Shown here: piece by piece, positions 63,080 to 64,000 of the stretch | Layout: each line of letters opens with the position of its first letter | How positions within the stretch are numbered: position 1 is the first letter of the stretch | Assembly: GCA_021770065.1 (NCBI GenBank) | Contig: JAETRR010000006.1 | Span: 1 to 64,000 of the forward strand | Direction of reading: 5' to 3' | Origin: Lachnoclostridium sp. | GTDB lineage: Bacteria; Bacillota; Clostridia; Lachnospirales; Lachnospiraceae | DNA length: 64,000 nucleotides | Notes under the pieces: generated by a model | Told to the model about the DNA's origin: nothing | The model's input: only the letters and a program-made list of their open reading frames with translations | Database searches by the model: none | Translations under genes and position numbers: made by a program

Positions 63080-63919
63080 ATGATGAATGCGGAAAAAATA
63101 ACGGAATTAAGAAAATTTGCCTGTGATATCCGAATCAAATGCATGGAGCAGTTTGGGGCTCTGGGCATCGGGCACGTAGGAGGAAGTTTATCCTGCTGTG
63201 ATTTGATGGCATGCCTGTACGGCGGAATTATGAACATCAATCCCCAAGAACCCAGATGGGAAGAAAGAGACCGGTTTATTATGTCCAAAGGCCATGCGGG
63301 ACCGGCTATGTATGCGGCGCTCGCCCTCAGGGGATACTTTGAGGAAGAGAAACTCCTGACATTAAACAGGCCCGGCACTATGCTGCCGAGCCACACGGAC
63401 AGTAACAGGACGCCGGGAGTAGACATGACGACAGGCTCCCTTGGACAGGGCTTTTCAACGGGCCTTGGAATCGCACTGGCCTGCAGGCTGAAGAAGCTGG
63501 ACAATTACATCTACATTCTGCTGGGAGACGGTGAATGTGACGAGGGACAGGTCTGGGAGTGCGCCATGTTTGCACCGGCAAAGAAACTGACAAATGTGAT
63601 AGTGTTTGTGGATGCAAATAAGCTGCAGCTTGACGGCGCCACAGATGAGGTCTGTGCACTTCTGGACTTAAGGAAAAAGTTTGAGGATTTTGGCTGGCAG
63701 GCAATTGAGACCGAGGACGGAAATGACGCGGCACAGATTGTCCGGGCAGTCGAGGAAGCAAAAGCAGATACAGAACACCCTTCTGTCATTATTCTGAATA
63801 CGGTAAAGGGAAAAGGATGGAGCTACGCAGAGACTCACTTTAATCACAATATGCCGGTGACACCAGAGCAGGCGCAGGAAGCAATCGCAGAGATTCGTGC
63901 GGCAAAAGCAGCGCTGTGA
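63080..63919 (+). CDS. Transketolase N-terminal subunit
   Basis: 279 residues, thiamine-diphosphate-binding half of a split transketolase. Motifs: GHVGGSLS near 30-37, SKGHAGPAMYAALA near 70-83, TTGSLGQGFSTGLGIA near 115-130, and the TPP motif GDGECDEGQVWE near 151-162 with VDANK near 180. Partner C-terminal half follows. In this operon it may process pentose or tetrose phosphates. Confidence 0.93.
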   Translation: MMNAEKITELRKFACDIRIKCMEQFGALGIGHVGGSLSCCDLMACLYGGIMNINPQEPRWEERDRFIMSKGHAGPAMYAALALRGYFEEEKLLTLNRPGTMLPSHTDSNRTPGVDMTTGSLGQGFSTGLGIALACRLKKLDNYIYILLGDGECDEGQVWECAMFAPAKKLTNVIVFVDANKLQLDGATDEVCALLDLRKKFEDFGWQAIETEDGNDAAQIVRAVEEAKADTEHPSVIILNTVKGKGWSYAETHFNHNMPVTPEQAQEAIAEIRAAKAAL

Positions 63920-63948
63920 CTCGTGCCTGCAGGAAAGGATTTGAAGAG

Positions 63949-64000
63949 ATGATTCAGATTGCGAAAGAAAATTTAATAGATGATATGGAAATGCGGCAGG
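63949..64000 (+). CDS. Transketolase C-terminal subunit, cut by window end
   Basis: Only the first 17 codons are visible, starting MIQIAKENLIDDMEMRQ. The start has GGAAAGG upstream and lies 29 bases after the N-terminal subunit, the usual order for split transketolases. Identity is inferred from context. Confidence 0.65.
   Translation, partial: MIQIAKENLIDDMEMRQ

Noticed and set aside
1-64000. CRISPR arrays, tRNA or rRNA genes, transposases
   Set aside because: None could be recognised on reading both strands; the only dispersed repeat is the hairpin-SD element.

Overview
The window looks like the chromosome of a gut-type Firmicute, probably a Lachnospiraceae/Clostridia member. The grounds are strong AGGAGG ribosome sites, sigma-A type promoters, YesM/YesN-type two-component genes, AraC-type regulators, Mgl/Rbs-type sugar ABC genes and moderate GC. 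No rRNA, tRNA, CRISPR array, transposase or integrase was seen. The taxonomic call is inference from gene content, not from a marker gene.

Region 1 (1-20998) is the distal part of a contractile injection system (CIS, phage-tail-like) operon. It encodes a CIS tube/LysM protein, a gpD-like hub, a gpV-like spike, a gp25 wedge, two baseplate-J type proteins, a gpI-type tail protein, a CIS-associated structural protein, a DUF4255 cap/terminator protein, an AAA+ ATPase and a DUF4280 PAAR-like tip. The sheath and inner tube genes must lie upstream. Two single-span membrane proteins, one pseudokinase-like and one with about 16 MORN repeats, sit among the baseplate genes. Near the end is a payload-like cassette: a 654-residue protein with a basic disordered N-terminus and two hydrophobic helical segments, a 175-residue acidic chaperone-like protein, and the PAAR tip. 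Its genes are preceded by a repeated hairpin-plus-Shine-Dalgarno element.

Region 2 (21040-27556) continues in the same direction with short gaps or overlaps. It encodes a Cache-like/HAMP/degenerate cyclase protein, two DUF2156 (lipid aminoacyltransferase-like) proteins and a 992-residue propeller-Cache-MFS fusion. It may be co-transcribed with the CIS and may adapt or protect the envelope.

Region 3 (27624-33604) holds housekeeping and hypothetical genes: a DHH phosphoesterase, a large GT-C-like membrane protein, a cytidylate-kinase-like protein, an alpha/beta hydrolase and a secreted DUF1002 protein.

Region 4 (33649-48614) is a sugar sensing and uptake locus: a YesN/YesM pair with a membrane-anchored binding protein, an AraC regulator, a permease-ATPase-permease-lipoprotein ABC system, a FucU-type mutarotase, a tandem SGNH hydrolase and a second AraC regulator. 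Region 5 (48752-54587) encodes GDP-mannose to GDP-L-fucose synthesis (manC, gmd, fcl, manA, phosphohexomutase).

Region 6 (54686-64000) is a carbohydrate catabolic operon divergent from a LacI-type repressor: two ribulose-phosphate-epimerase-like proteins, two zinc dehydrogenases, a class II aldolase, a TIM-like isomerase, a LarA-like racemase and a split transketolase that runs off the window. Similar palindromes lie 11 nt upstream of two candidate -35 boxes. One copy of the hairpin-SD repeat also occurs here, about 37 kb from the CIS copies.
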